Below the pieces are notes generated by a model. It saw nothing but the letters and a program-made list of their open reading frames with translations. It did no database searches and was not told where the DNA came from. A DNA stretch of 64,000 nt. Origin: Taiwanofungus camphoratus. Taxonomy: Eukaryota > Basidiomycota > Agaricomycetes > Polyporales > Taiwanofungaceae. The stretch is from NCBI GenBank assembly GCA_003999685.1, contig CP021233.1, positions 248,001 to 312,000 of the forward strand. The letters are read 5' to 3'. Made by a program: the position numbers and the translations under genes. The stretch's first letter is position 1; each line of letters opens with the position of its first letter. Below are positions 13,576-26,912 of this stretch, piece after piece.

Positions 13576-15469
13576 TTAGCAAGACTGCCACATCTTCACA
13601 GAATCGATCACCAGAGCGCGGTCCTGGGTATTCTGCGGCCATGTGGCGTACCATTCACCCTGCTTATTGGCGAAATCGCTCATGGCGGCTGCGGATGGGG
13701 ATTGTCAGCAATCCGGGATGGCGAGTAGTGCGAAGCACGATACTCACTGAGCGAGCCGTCCAGCCACGGCTTGTTCCCCACGCCGTCGGGGAACCAGCCA
13801 CTGGTGCCGCCCACGGCGACGTTCATGATGAGGTAGAACGGCTGGTCGAACGGCGCCACGTTCGGCGTGCCGTTGACCCACGGGTTGGGCGTGGCGATGT
13901 ACGTCGACCCGTTCTCGATCGTCGGGGGGAAGTCGCCGCGCTCGAAGAAGGGCTTGTTGAAGCTCAGCTCGAGCATGTGGTCGAGGCGCGTGTCGACGTA
14001 CATGCGAATGAACTTGGGCGTCCACTCGACCGCGTACGTGTGGAACCCGTCCGCGAAGGTGCTCCGCCGCTTCGTCCACCACCCGTAGGTCTTGTAGACG
14101 CCGTTCAGGAAGCTGAACGGGCCCCAGTTCAGCGACGAGCGCACGTAGTTGACGCCTCTGCGGCCGTCGTCAGCGCGGCCTGCCTGCAGAGTCGGCGGTA
14201 CTCACTGTGCCTTGTACTCTGGTCCGTTTCCGCGCGATTCTATGATGTCTATCTCGCCCGACGCCGGCCAGGCGCCATAAACGTTGTCGACAGGCAGCAT
14301 CCAAAGTGCCGGCCAGAGCCAGTCGCCTCTCGGGAGCTTCGCGACAATCTCGACCTTGCCGTATTTGATGCTGTGGCTCTTGCGGGTCGACAGTCGGGCG
14401 CTCATGACAGGGTTGATGACGGTGCCCGCAGTCTGATTCGACACGGCGCCACAGGACGTGAGGTTGGCGCTCGTACAGCCGGTAACGTTATAGGTGTACC
14501 CGTTCAGGACGTTGTTGTAGCCGATGACGTCGGACGTGAGTGTGGGTACGATGTACAAGTACCCATCCTGTACGTATGAATTGTTCGGGGAGTTGGTCGT
14601 CATTTCAAATTCACCGTTCCTACCGATTGCACGTCAGCACTGGGGTCGTCGGGTATGCCATAATGAGGGGGAGCCTACCCGAAACCGCCCATGTCGACCT
14701 CCTGGAGCCAGGTGTTTTCCGTGTCGAACGTATTGAAGTCGTCTTGCATAACCAAGCAAAGATTGCCGACACGATCGACGTCCTTCCACCCAAAATAGCA
14801 CCGCAGAGCCCCGCCCACCACGCCAATCAAAGCCATAGCATACGTGGTAAAATACGCCAATCTGGCGTACACGTCCTTCTCCTTGACCCAGGGCTTCTCG
14901 ATGTCGCCCATGAGCATCGTCGACCGTGCGCGCTTCGCGCCGCGCGGAGCAACAAGCTCGCGAGAGTCATAGCCCGTCGTGCGCCGCGAGATCGCAGGCG
15001 GGGACATGAACGAGCTGCGGACCTGGGAGTCGACGCGCGGCACGCCGCGGGAGACCTCGCGCACCGCAATGTCCGGCGAGTTGCGCGAGGAAGAGTGTGC
15101 GGAGACCCTGCTTGACTGGTGGCGGGAGAGCGGCCGCTCGAGAGCGCCAGGTGCAGGACCGGTGCTGTTCTGCGACCGATGCAGGCCGAGGGCGCCGGGG
15201 AGGGACTGGTCGGCGCTGAAGCTGATCACGCTGGCGGGAGGGGAGAACGGATTGCTCTCCACACTCTTCGGAGAGCCGGGGACAGACGCGTCGGGCGTGC
15301 GGAAGGGGTCGCGGCGAACGTCATCGCTGCCCTCCATGGTGGACTGGCGTTTGTCGGTGAAGAAGACAGGCTTGGGGGGTTGCAAAGGAGGGTGATGATT
15401 GGACCCAGTCTCGGGTGCAGGCTGATTGCCCGCCAAAGAGGAGGAAGAGGAAGACGACGACGAGGGCAT
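13576..15469 (-). CDS. GH16 SKN1/KRE6-type beta-glucan synthesis protein
   Basis: Four exons (15469-14679, 14619-14206, 14157-13748, 13688-13576) give 575 residues. Residues 1-205 are a Ser/Pro-rich cytosolic tail starting with a poly-Ser run; a hydrophobic span follows at about 215-235 (ARLAYFTTYAMALIGVVGG), making a type II membrane protein. The lumenal part is a GH16 fold with the EIDIIE catalytic signature at E386, D388 and E391, then SLNWGPF and GWFPDG, and ends in a WQSC tail. Several NxS/T sites (NLT, NQT, NGS, NGT) lie on the lumenal side. The family (Skn1/Kre6/Sbg1) is needed for beta-1,6-glucan and wall assembly in the secretory pathway. The N-tail is shorter or similar to yeast homologs. 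Start chosen as the first Met of the poly-Ser exon. Confidence 0.93.
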
Positions 15470-18400
15470 GGCTGCGAAATATGGAGCAAATCCCAGGGAA
15501 GGTTAACAAGGGACTTGAAGAAACGATGGGGACACGTCCGTGCCTGGAGGCAGAAGGACACTACGGACATGATCTGCAGGTATTAGTATTGATCCGGAAA
15601 CACAAGAAAACGAATCTACCTAGAGGATGTCAGACGAAAAGATAACACGAGTCTAGACAATTCACAGGCGCGACGAGTTGGCCCTGGTAGAATTTCGCAT
15701 ATCTGCTTATTCGGTAGTCTGTTCAGCGCGCTCATTCCAGACGTCTGCAGCCTCAAGACCCTGGCGGCGTCTCCGGCGCAAAGATGAGACTTCCCAAACA
15801 GACTTCCAGATCTGCTGGGTCTTCGTAGATGAGCCCTATCGGAACCGCGGATAGACGACTTCCAGACTGGGACAGATGAACGTGCAAACATGGCCGCACT
15901 ACTAGCACAGGTACGTCGACGGTGATTCGTCCACATTTCTGCATGCGGATGAGGCGATCTTGCCTACCTCCGGGGCAAAGCACCCATAGAGGAAAATTAA
16001 TTGCCATAAGTCGCAGGTCCAGGCCAAGACTGCCGGCATGCATCGAATCGAGAGTATCGATCGCACAGAAATAGACGCTGACAAAGTCCGCGCCGTTCCT
16101 GTTTCGTGGTGCGTTGCAGGATAGTGCAGAATGCGTCGTCGACAGTGGCTTGGATGGATGAACATTTTCTCCTGATAGTCATCGTGCAGTGCTTGATTGA
16201 CACCTGTGATGCGCGTTGATGGGGTCTGGGGCACCAAAGCCTCGAGATAGTATCAAAAAACCAGTGAGGGTCAACTGAGCATGGACGTGAGAACGACAAA
16301 GAGTGCCGTATTGTGACTGACAGCATTAGCAATGATGCGATGTTTCCGAACTGGGTCGGGCTCCTCACGCGAGAGGTAATTTGTGCTCCCCTCAAGCATC
16401 ACATAGGGGGCTGTTGAGCAACAACAGATACGTTTCTATCCTGAACAAAGCAGTCGACTTGGGCAGCAGCCTGAACAATTAGGTGGGTGCCACTAAGTAC
16501 TTCAAACCAATCAGAACGGTACGGACTACGGATCGCATAGTCAAACGTCACGTGGCTACTGATCTTCTTGCTTGCCTCTTCGGGTGCCGATCGGTTTTTC
16601 CCACGTTTCTCGTTTCTCCTCCAAGGCATCTTTCGCTCAACGCGTCCGGAGACACCATTGCGCCGTTCAATTAACGACTAGACCAGCTCTTGTACTCCGG
16701 ACATAGCCTTCAACGTTCAACGGCTCCAACCGTATCATAGAACTGTGCTGGGCTCGCCTTTTCACCAATCACAAAGAACAGAAGAGCTGGGAACAAGAGC
16801 TTGGTCCAGGGCCGACCCTGACCGAGAGCGCCCATGCGGTTGGTCACACAAGACGGCCACAACGCAAGGCACTCGGCATAATCTATTGCAAGGGACACCA
16901 TACCCCACGAGCGGGCACAGGACACTCGGTCGCCATTGCATGCGGGGGCGAGAACAAATGATAGGAACGAGTGCTCGCACGGGATGCGGACAATGCGTAG
17001 ACCGGCAGCATTTGGGATTCTGAGCTGACCTTGTTAGCAAGCACTGAGATAAGAAGAGAAGCTGCAAACCTGAGGGTTGAGGTCTGAGGCCTGAGGAATC
17101 AAAAAGCAGGAGAGAGGTAAAGACGCTCAGGCCTCAGGAAACACTGCTTGTGGAAAGTTTGCGCAATGTCAAGGATCCGTCTGGATGTGTCTTCAGTGGC
17201 GGTAAGGCGACCTCCGACAACGGTAATAGCCAGCAAAGTATGATTTTACATGACGTCGACGACTTCTCTCTTCGTAAGCTTCTCGTCACGTTCTGCAGTT
17301 CTTCAGAATTTAGCAGCGGAAGATCATCTGCGCGAATAGACGCAATATGGCTTCACATGCACAACGTATACATCTAAAGACTGTAACGTCTAGAAGGTAA
17401 AACATCGACTGCAATGGCGAAACAGCACAGCGGTAGGGAAGGTATACATGGCCCCATCAAAGATGCAAACGACAGAAATCATATATTTAGAGCGACAAGG
17501 CTTCATCGAGCCTACAAGGTGCATAACCCTGGACGCGGGCCTGGGTACATCCGGTGCTTGTTGACCAGACTCTGGCTCTGCTCACCGTTCAGGGAGACGG
17601 CCGTCACCCATCAAACCTAATGCATCAAACAACAGAAGAATGACAGGCTCGATAACAGAACCAGAAGCAGCGGAAATAGGCCAATCAATGACGGGGCGTG
17701 TTGTGCTCGTTTTTTCAACACGGCGCCGCTGTATTCGCCCCCTTCCGTGCTCCCCTCACGCACGCAACATTCCAGCTGTCAGGAGACAACGACAGCTCGA
17801 CACACCTCCCGTTACTCAGCGCGCCGTCTTGAGCTGCGGCCGCCTCTGCCAAGAAACCGAGGGGACGCCACCAACTTGAGCGATTGGGATGCCAGTGCAC
17901 GTTCTTCGTCGCGAGGAGGCAGCGTTCCTGCGCCGTACTTTATTCGTTCTCGGCGGTAACGCGCGCCCATGGCACCATGCTGAGTTCCTGAACATAGTCA
18001 CATATGGAAGACGTGAGATGAAAAGCGCCCTACAGAATATATCTGCCGTCATGGGCGAAGCGCGTATACGCTATCAGTCGTCTCTCAGAGCGGACTTAAA
18101 GTGTAGTCTAAGAAATACGTACATTTGTGAGCGCTTTCTGCCAATAGCTACTCAGCGACCGACTGCTGTAGGATCTAGCTGATCTCGGAACATCCGTCGG
18201 CACGGTGGATTTGGTTTGAAGCTGGGGAATCCGAGTCGAGCTTGCGTTGCCACGTGAGACAAGGGCTAAGCGAGCCCTCTCGATCGGAATCCGACTTAGT
18301 TGCTTACTACGATCTGGCAGAATATTGTTGCCCTCTCAGTTCTTTGAAGACTTGCTTGAAGTTTCTCAAGCTTGGACGAAGCAATCGCGGCAATTTCTAG

Positions 18401-19496
18401 ATTCGGATCGATGCTGGCCACCCGGAGCGCGAGGTAACGCTGATGACCGCGAGAGGCCTTGGAGCCTTTCCGGTACCAATACTCTGTCACCTGTATGCAT
18501 CGATCTTCTCAACAATTTTGCATCAGTCTTTTCTCAACAAAATTGGCAGCTGATTGATTCAAAAATCGATTTATTAAATCTATCCAAATCGATGTCCATC
18601 ACTTGTTACTGGCTGCAGTCTGGGCAGAGTCTGCCAGACCTTAGGCGCTCGCTCGATCCTTCTCATGTTTCGAGATATTAATATACAAACGTACGTGCTT
18701 TTTGTTCGGAGAAATTACATGTGGTGGCAATGCGCATTGTTCTCGATAAGGCGCGAGGGGGTTATTGGTCACAAATAGCCTGCTGATGTTCGCCAGAGCG
18801 TATCAATTTATGAAATAGACCCTCACAAACTCGTATGCGCTCGCGTAGTCTTGAATGTGGTCACGATCGGCGTGGGGGGCTTCCGAATTTCAGTATGCGC
18901 CAAGGACGTTCGTGTCCCATTATCTTGGTCTTTATCAGTTAGTGCCGCTCTGCCGTCGCGAAGTCACTGAAGTTGGCCTCGAAGAACAGAAAATGAGATG
19001 GAATCTTGGCCTTCACGGTGGGAATCCGGCGCTACCTTGAACGCCTTGCAAGGCACAAGCGCTGGGTAGCGTCAGGATCAGCACGCAAATACCTCGCACC
19101 GATCTATGTGCTGCAGACAAGTCCGTCTGTCCAATGGTGCCTTTTCGTAGCTCTAGCCGCGTCTCGGTGAAACGGCAGGCTGACGTGAACTTGGGTGGAC
19201 AATTGAATGTGAAGAGCAGAAGGATACAGCCTTCGAGTGTCCCTGAAGACCCACAATATCAGGAGGCATGTTTATCCCCACGTCGGATTCATGGCATCTC
19301 TTTTTCACACGGGATCTAGAGCAGGGGATGGCGTCGCGACAGATCCTGGATCTGACACGCGCTGACAATACATCCTTCGTCGTCGGATTCTGTTATAACC
19401 CCAATATCGAGTGGTGCCTGCCCTTGACGGTCCTCTGGTCTAGCTTGGCCACAAGCAAGCCTATACCCTCTGTTTGTCGCCGAGTCCCTAGCCGTC
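15470..19496. other. 4 kb without a confident gene
   Basis: Several minus-strand frames of 90-130 codons overlap between 15616 and 16395 and could hide exons of an unrecognised gene, but I could not join them into one protein and none resembles a known family. The remainder (16.4-19.4 kb) has short frames on both strands and no structural RNA that I can see. A copy of the TTCAACGTTCA motif lies near 16710. The last 400 bp probably carry the promoter of the GT2 gene. Confidence 0.4.
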
Positions 19497-22400
19497 ATGG
19501 ACTACGACGCGTACGATGCCCTTCTCCACCACATCTTCAAGCAGGTAAGCCATGAAGCTGTGGTGCTCGCGGCAGTCCGTCTTTGATGTCTTACTGTCAT
19601 CGCATTTGTGCAGACCCAGGGCGATGCGTGGTTCAAGCCCTCAGAGGAGAACATCCATGCCGGTGTGTGCCTCCGGGTGGACGCAGGCCATTTCCGTGTC
19701 TTCCCCTACGAGAACCCGCATCTGGAGCCCTTCGAGGCGGCCGTCAGGATCATCAACCCTATCGTGGCTGTGAAGATGCGCAGTGCCGCTATCCACGCCG
19801 CTCTTAACACGGTGTAGGCTACCTTCAATTAATCGTGGAGTATGTCATCGACTCACCCTGGTGCACTAGGAAAGATGATGCGGACGCTATTTTCATCGAC
19901 GTTGATACCCGGATCCAAATACTGGACAGCATGGTATTTCTGCCACGCGCGGACAGGGAGCAATGCGCTGCCTTCATCGTGAGTTCCGCAGACCGAAGCA
20001 GCATGTTTATCCCATCTCACATCGTCCCGTAGCGCGATGAGCGCGTTCTCGTCGTCTGGTCATATTCCCTCGACAGCATCATCCCCACGTGCAGGGACTT
20101 TGATGAGAAGCTGATTCAGCTTGTGTGGAAACAACGATTCGGATTCTCATCTCTTGCAAGCTCGGCCGCTCCCTCCACGACCGGGTCTGCCGTCAACCTC
20201 GCAGAGAAATACAAGACACCCGCCGTTGATGAGAAGGAAGTTGCGGCAATTGCCAAGGAGAAGGAGAAACCGAAGAAGAAGAAAAGAAGCTGCGGCTTTG
20301 GATATTGGGTCAGTGCCAAAGAAGACGTGGAGAAGACCGCAGAGGGGCCCTCTATACGACCTGTTCGGCTTTTCGCTCCCGTCTATAACGGTCTTGGAGC
20401 TGCTTTATCCATCTGTATGTACCCCTTTTCTGTTTCAGTTTTGAATCCTGAAGTTCTGCTTGCCCAGTCTTTATCGCTAGTGGCATCAATGTCCTCATTC
20501 AAGAAAGCGTCCTCGATGGTACCTATGTTCGCTTTGCACTCCTTGTAACTACTCCATTCCTTTTTTGCATATCGCTCGTGAGTACTTCAAGTTCAGCCTG
20601 AGATATGCTTACAAACGTTGCGTTATGTTCACTTAGTTTTTCTCCTTGCAAATCATCACCAATATCTCTTATGTGTACGTGCTTACAGCTGCCTTTGCGT
20701 TACTATCATTTCAATGTTCTGCAGTCTGGGGCCAGTTGCTCAATTCCATGAGAACTCGAAGTACTATTCCGCTGTGCGTCCAGCGCCCAACAAGGTTGTC
20801 GATGCGAACTTGCCTCATATCACCGTGGAGATGCCAGTCTACAAAGAGAGCCTCAAGGAGACGATGTGAGTTTCTCTTTTCCATCGGTCGCTTTTCTGTG
20901 CGCACGGGGTTTCCGATCGTTCTGGGGCATGACGTATGTCTTTGAACACTCGCCAAATATGGCAACTTTCATGTCGGCCGATCGGCCTTCGATCGACCAT
21001 TTCTCCACAAAATGTCGATTGAGTTGAGACCTGTCATTGGAACCCCAGCTATTCCTTATCTTGTCCAATTTCCCGATCTATCCTGGCGAAGGCTAATTCT
21101 GCATCCGCTCTTCCCACAGTGGGCCGTCTGTATATTCGCTCAAAAAAGCGATGCAGACTTACGCGCGGCAAGGCGGCACCTCTTCGATTTTCGTACACGA
21201 TGACGGGTTACAGCTTATCTCCGAGGAGGAGCGTGCTGAACGTATAGCCTTCTACGCTGACCATAACATCGGCTGGGTTGCCCGCCCACCACACGACAAC
21301 TCGCCGGATGGCTTCAAGCGCCCCGGACGTTTCAAGAAGGCGTCCAATATGAATTACGGATTGGCACTTTCTCTTAAGCTAGAGAAGCACCTACTTACCC
21401 TTGAAGAGGAGGCTGCAACACACGGTGCCGATGCCAACAGTCCTGGGGGCGAGTGCTTGGAGGATAAAGCGATGAACATGGCAATCGAGGAGATCTACGA
21501 GGAGAGCGGCAAACGATATAAGCCCTGGGCGTGCAATGGAAAGTCGCTGAGAGTTGGCGAGCTCATCTTGATTGTCGACTCAGACACCATCGTACCCGAG
21601 GACTGCCTCCGTGATGCTGCACGCGAGCTGGCCGAATGTCCCGAGGTAGCCATTATCCAGCACGAGTCGGACGTGATGCAGGTCGCGCACCATTACTTCG
21701 AGAACGGCATCGCCCACTTCACACGCAGGATCAACAAGTGCATATCAATGGGCTGTGCAAATGGTGAGGTCGCTCCTTTCATGGGACACAACGCGTTTCT
21801 CCGCTGGTCGGCACTACAAGATGCGGCCTTCGTGGACCCTGCAGATGGCGTGAAGAAGATTTGGTCGGAAACACATGTCTCGGAGGACTTCGACATGGCT
21901 TTGCGTCTACAACTGAGGGGGTATACCATCCGTTGGTCGACTTACTCCGAAGGCGGCTTCAAGGAGGGTGTCTCACTCACCTGTGACGATGAGCTCAACC
22001 GATGGCAGAAGTACTCTTACGGTGAGCGCCACTGCTGAAAGTTGTGCTTCACAATTGATTGACCTGCTTATAGGTTGTAACGAACTGATTTTCAATCCTC
22101 TTTGTCGCTGGTGGCGATTGGGTCCAATTACGAGGCAGCTACAGGTGTTCTTGTGGTCTGCTGCACCTGTACACTACAAGATTAGTATGATGTCTTGTAC
22201 GTATTTCCTGCGGTTCTGAGGCTCGCATGTACTAACCATTGTGTGCAGACATGTTCTCGTACTGTAAGTTATCGCCCAGGCTGATTCTGTCAGAGAAACT
22301 CACTACACCATATTTTTGTAAGATGGCATTGCAGCTGCGGCGTTGTTATCTACCATGAACTACTTCCTGCTCGGCTGGAACATTACAGCGAGTATTTCTC

Positions 22401-23113
22401 ATGAATGTATCTTGATCAAGCTTTAATATTAGCCTTTCTGCACTGCAGGTGGATGGATACTATGAGCACAGTTTCGAAATCTGGCTCGCAGTTACAGTTG
22501 TTTTCCCTGGCGCCGGGAACCTTGGGTTTACATTACTCGGATACCGCTTAGGCCAGCGCAGTCTCTTTGACTCACTCGTCGAGAACCTCACCTGGGTGCC
22601 GTTCTTGTGCGTTTTTCGAGGTTCACATATTTTCTGGTTTGTGCTGACGGTCTCTTACTACAATCATAGTTTCTTCTTCTTTGGTGGCCTCTCCATCCAT
22701 CTCTCGCAAGCATTGCTTGCGCATCTGTTCTCATACAATATTTCCTGGGGCGCGACGAAGAAGGAAGTTGAGCGCTCAAATTTCTGGCTCGAGGTCCCGA
22801 AGATCCTCAAACGCTTTTGGCTTGCACTCGTGCTCTCGATCTTGCTATGTGTTGTCATGATCATCTTCACTACTGGCCTCATACCCGAAGGCTGGCGAAT
22901 CTCTAGTTGGGATTGGGCTGTCATCTTCCCCTTGGCGTGGGTGACGACTCTTTCCATCCGTGGTATTGCTACTGATTCAGCGCTTGTCTGTCAATTAGGA
23001 TTGTCGCAGGGTGCCACATTCTTTATCCGGTACGCTTTTTCTCTGTGCATTTCGAAATGTGACTCATATTTTCCGTTCCTTTACACAGATTGTGCTCAAT
23101 CCTTGGCTCATGA
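19497..23113 (+). CDS. Family 2 glycosyltransferase, multi-span membrane protein
   Basis: Fourteen exons in consistent phase give about 891 residues: 19497-19544, 19614-19813, 19870-19978, 20033-20414, 20468-20577, 20637-20674, 20725-20865, 21120-22021, 22074-22196, 22249-22263, 22323-22387, 22449-22606, 22670-23029, 23089-23113. Two or more membrane spans (about 245-320) precede the catalytic domain, which shows VHDDG (about 368), VDSDT (about 494), SEDFDMALRLQLRG (about 597) and ELNRWQKY (about 633), the D/DxD/ED/xxxRW set of processive GT2 enzymes; more spans follow. The product is unknown; similar fungal proteins affect hyphal surface growth, which I offer only as family context. Exon 10 is 15 nt and the intron after 22387 starts with GC. 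The C-terminus is the weakest part: the frame reading VLNPWLMIFSY just past 23089 looks conserved but is out of phase with the predicted junction. Confidence 0.88.
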
Positions 23114-24689
23114 TATTCTCTTATTGATCTGAAATAAGTCCTGATTATGGCAGTCGAATTTTCTACCTACGATAAAGGGTGGAGAAGGTCGGGGCTGTTC
23201 GTCGCGGACTTCCAGAGCGACAGACCTGCCATTCCTTGTTTCGAGTTGTGTTGGACTATATAGACTTTGGAGTATGCCTAGAACACTTCTTGGATCTCAG
23301 ATTCCATGTCCTTCTCTATTCTTTGGGGATCAGTATGGCATGTAAGAAGATCTCACATTTTTATCCACTCTTTGTATACGTACCTTCTCTTCGGGATGCC
23401 TTCCTATCTGCGGGTCTAGGATAGCTTATAGATATGATTAATTGGGACAAGTAGCTTCAATCGCAATGATATTGCTGGTATCTACCACCGACCTCCTTGA
23501 TTTTTTTGAGTCGAACTTGATATGTTATCCGAAGAATGCATGCCAACAAGACGGAAATGAGAATTCCTTCGTCTTGAGTATCCCAGCATTTGCGGCATTT
23601 AGTTCGCAAGTTAGTTCGCAAGTTGTCGCGCCTCAAAATCCAACGCTCGTATGGTCAGTCTATGGTACAAAGATGCCTATGCAAGCAATTAATTGTGCAA
23701 GCCTCCACCAGCGCAATCATGAGTTGTGTAGACGCCGCCAAGTGAATCCATCTTATGTGTTCTAAGGCGATGATAATCTATTGAGCTTGATGGTCATTCA
23801 AGCCGAGATAAATTATTCTTCACTCGAATCCGGTCTCCTCGTACAAGTATATATAATGAATGCGGAGGACTAAGGAGGGGTGACAAACAAACATAAGTTA
23901 AACTAGTTCTACATACTTTCAGTTGACACTATCAAGTAGAGGAACACATTTACTCACCAACATTGTTCACAAGAAACAGTCATGGTCCGCTCTTTCTAGA
24001 GCTCTCGGGCTGCATCTGTAGGTGGGGGCGAGGCTCAGCCGTCTGGGAAATGAGAGGTTCCCGCTCTCTGGATTCTGCGACTTCTTCTATCCTGCTACAA
24101 TCAAAAAGACACGATTTCTCGACGCAAGCATGACCTAGCCATTGGAAAATTCAGCTCATCAGCTAGCATGTGTACATCCACCAGCATACTCACGAATGCT
24201 GGCAAAGTCGGCCAAAATTCCGGCGACGACGTCCCAACAGGCAATACAGGCTAACGATACACAGCTTGAGACTACTTCATCAGACATTACTACGTCTGAG
24301 TGGATGGGAATAAAAGGGGTATCGAAAACAAAGGCAACTTCAATGACCGGCCAACGCCATGGGCGTCTTCAGAAGAAATGTTCCACATACACACTTGAAC
24401 GCCGCCCAGTCTGGGAGCTGCAAGGATTCAGGGAGATCTTCTGTGTGTATCACGTGATGCTGCAAGGCGGGGTTGTGGACCAAGTCGGGTCTAAGTCTTT
24501 CATTCACGTTTCACAGATTGTACGTCAAGTCTTTATCTTCCATCATGGGTAGAAAGAGTAGGTTTCGTAGTTCTGGACGGTTCATTTCAATACTGAACAT
24601 TGGTACAGAACAACGCAAATCGGAGCTTCCATTGAAATCCAGTACGCTGTCAAAATCACTTTTTGATTGTCGTAGGTCCCTCTGACACG
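23114..24689. other. Spacer between GT2 and Nug1 genes
   Basis: The first 300 bp (to about 23430) has coding-like stretches such as SFSILWGSVWH that might be a further C-terminal part of the glycosyltransferase, but no continuous splice path was found. The rest shows no gene. A CGCC-poor stretch at 23440-23960 is AT-rich. Just before the Nug1 start, MGRKSR at 24544 might begin an upstream exon, but no consistent junction was found. Confidence 0.4.
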
Positions 24690-26795
24690 ATGAACTACAC
24701 TCCAGAACTGAAGAAAGACCCTGGCATTCCACGCTTACCCAGCATCAAAGTTCGAAATGCAGAGAAGCGTCGTGTATATCCTGTTCGTGCTATAAAATCA
24801 TTCTGTCATTCACCCGCTTTGATCGAGTACTTGTTCGCTCTTGCAGCACCCCGGCCCCAACAATGCAGACCCAGATACTCAGATGGCTTCAGAACCCACT
24901 CTTTCGTCGCTTGCGCTCCTAGCTAGCACATCCACACCGGTTGAGGATGGTACACCGTCAGATCCCTCATCTTCTACCAGTGGCGCACCGAAGACGAAGG
25001 AGCAATTGCGCAGGCATTACATCCGGGCCCTGCACAAAGTTATTGATGAGAGCGACATTATCATCTTAGTGCTCGATGCGCGAGATCCAGAGGGATGTCG
25101 CAGTCGTCTGGTGGAGGAGGAAGTGCGAAGGCGAGAGAGTGAAGGCAAGAAGCTAGTCTTTGTTCTAAATAAGATCGGTGAGAAAGCTAGAATGAAACGT
25201 TACGCCATCTTCTAATACTCCATACTACAGATCTTGTTCCGCGTGATAACGCCCAGAATTGGCTGCGGTACCTTCGGCATTCCACACCCACTCTACCTTT
25301 CCGTTCAGCGTCTTCTCATCAGCGGTCAAAGCTCTCATCACCCACTGCGCCTGCTCTCGTGCGTCTATTGAAGGCGTATAAGCCTAGCGCAGCACAAAGC
25401 GTGACCGTCGGTGTAGTCGGATATCCGAATGTTGGGAAGAGTAGTCTCATCAACACATTGAAGAGGTCGAAGGTATAATAGTCGCTCAGAACGAGTCTTT
25501 CATCCATCTCATATGACCTCTCAAGGTGTGCGCAGTCGCTGCTCAACCAGGCCACACAAAAGACCTGCAGACTGTGCAGCTCGAGCGCGGAATACGTATC
25601 CTCGACTCCCCTGGCGTCGTTTTCGATGATGACGACTTCGATGAGGGGAAAGCGAAGACGAAGACTAATGTTCTGTTGAGGAACGTTGTCAAAGTTGAGG
25701 ATTTGGAAGATCCCATTGCGCTAGGTAAATACTCTGCCGTGCGAGTTCATTGAAGCTCCTCATCTAACCCTGTTATGTGCAGTGGAAGAGATTGTTGGTC
25801 GGACAGACCCAGAGACGCTCAAAAAGATATACAATCTCCCACAGATTAGTTCAACTTTGGAGTTTTTGACGATGCTAGCATTGACCGCTGGTCGCCTTCT
25901 CAAAGTGAGTAGCTATGCGATCCATCAGTCGAAAATTATCCAAATACGCGCCAGGGTGGCACCCCGGATATTCTTAGTGCGGCGCGGCATGTCTTGATGG
26001 ATTGGAACCACCAAAAGATCCCCTACTTCTCAGTGCCCCCCACGATTCACCCGTCGCTCATCCCGTCGACAATTGTGGAGGCGGGCGAACGCACAGTTGC
26101 GCCTGGGGCTGAGAATGTCGGGCAAGCGCAGATTGTGAGTGAGTTCTCGAAGCCGTTCGCCTTGGAGGGGCTGTTCGGAGTCGCGGATGCTGGTGCGTTC
26201 GAGAGTCATCCGCCCCAAGATGCTATGGTGCTGGAGTTGGAGGACAATGCTGGAGATGAGATGGATCAAGATGGGTGAGTCACATTCCATTCTTCTGAGA
26301 CCCCTTGGGCTATTTTAGCTTCTGCGACGTTACGGAAACGTCCTAGTATTTTGTTGGAATTGTCACGCCCAATGTGCTAATGGAGCGATTTGCAGTGTAC
26401 AGATGGAGTCGGACGACTTAGCCCCCCGAATTCCTCGTAAACGTTCAAGGTCGCCTTCTCCCGCATCCGCATCATCGCCTCGACAATCGTTTCCCGTTCA
26501 AACCCTCCAGAACTCTGATACAACACGTGCTCCAAAACGCCTACGACGCTCACACGACGTCCCGGAGTACGACACGCCCGTCGATGAACATGCAAGACGT
26601 TCGATGGCAAATTCAAATCCTCTCAGCAGGCGTGTGCTGAAGCGGGAGGCGAAAAAGGCTCGCCGCGCCGCGGCGAAGGCAATACATATTCATGGTAGTG
26701 TCCATGGTGGAGGAATGGATATAGATGATGATGGCGGATTGGCATCCACTTTCATGGCTGAAGCAGCAGCAGTTCCCGCGATGGTCGTGACATAG
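24690..26795 (+). CDS. NUG1: Nucleostemin-family GTPase (Nug1/GNL3-like)
   Basis: Seven exons (24690-24773, 24847-25177, 25231-25472, 25526-25724, 25783-25904, 25955-26274, 26396-26795) give 565 residues. The G motifs run in the permuted order of the YlqF/YawG group: NKID (G4, 136-139), GYPNVGKSS (G1, 202-210), PGHTKD (G2, 227-232), DSPG (G3, 246-249). The C-terminus is basic and acidic by turns and ends with an Ala-rich tail. The family acts in the nucleolus on pre-60S ribosome export. The remnant ELKKDPGIP near the start is the join that usually follows a basic Grn1-type N-terminus of about 80 residues; that basic domain is not found upstream, so either the first exons are missed or it is truncated. 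The stop lies 117 bp from the convergent WDR48 stop. Confidence 0.92.
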
Positions 26796-26912
26796 GTAAT
26801 TAGCCGCATTAGAGACTAAGGTTCATATTGCAGCGTGAAACAGACTGGATATGCATTCCATTTTACAACAGGCAGCATTACATGCATTTATTACAATAAA
26901 TAAGTAGCCGTA

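Noticed and set aside
15616-16395. Overlapping minus-strand frames of 90-130 codons that might be a spliced gene
   Set aside because: No consistent set of splice junctions joined them, they overlap in several frames, and none shows a known domain.
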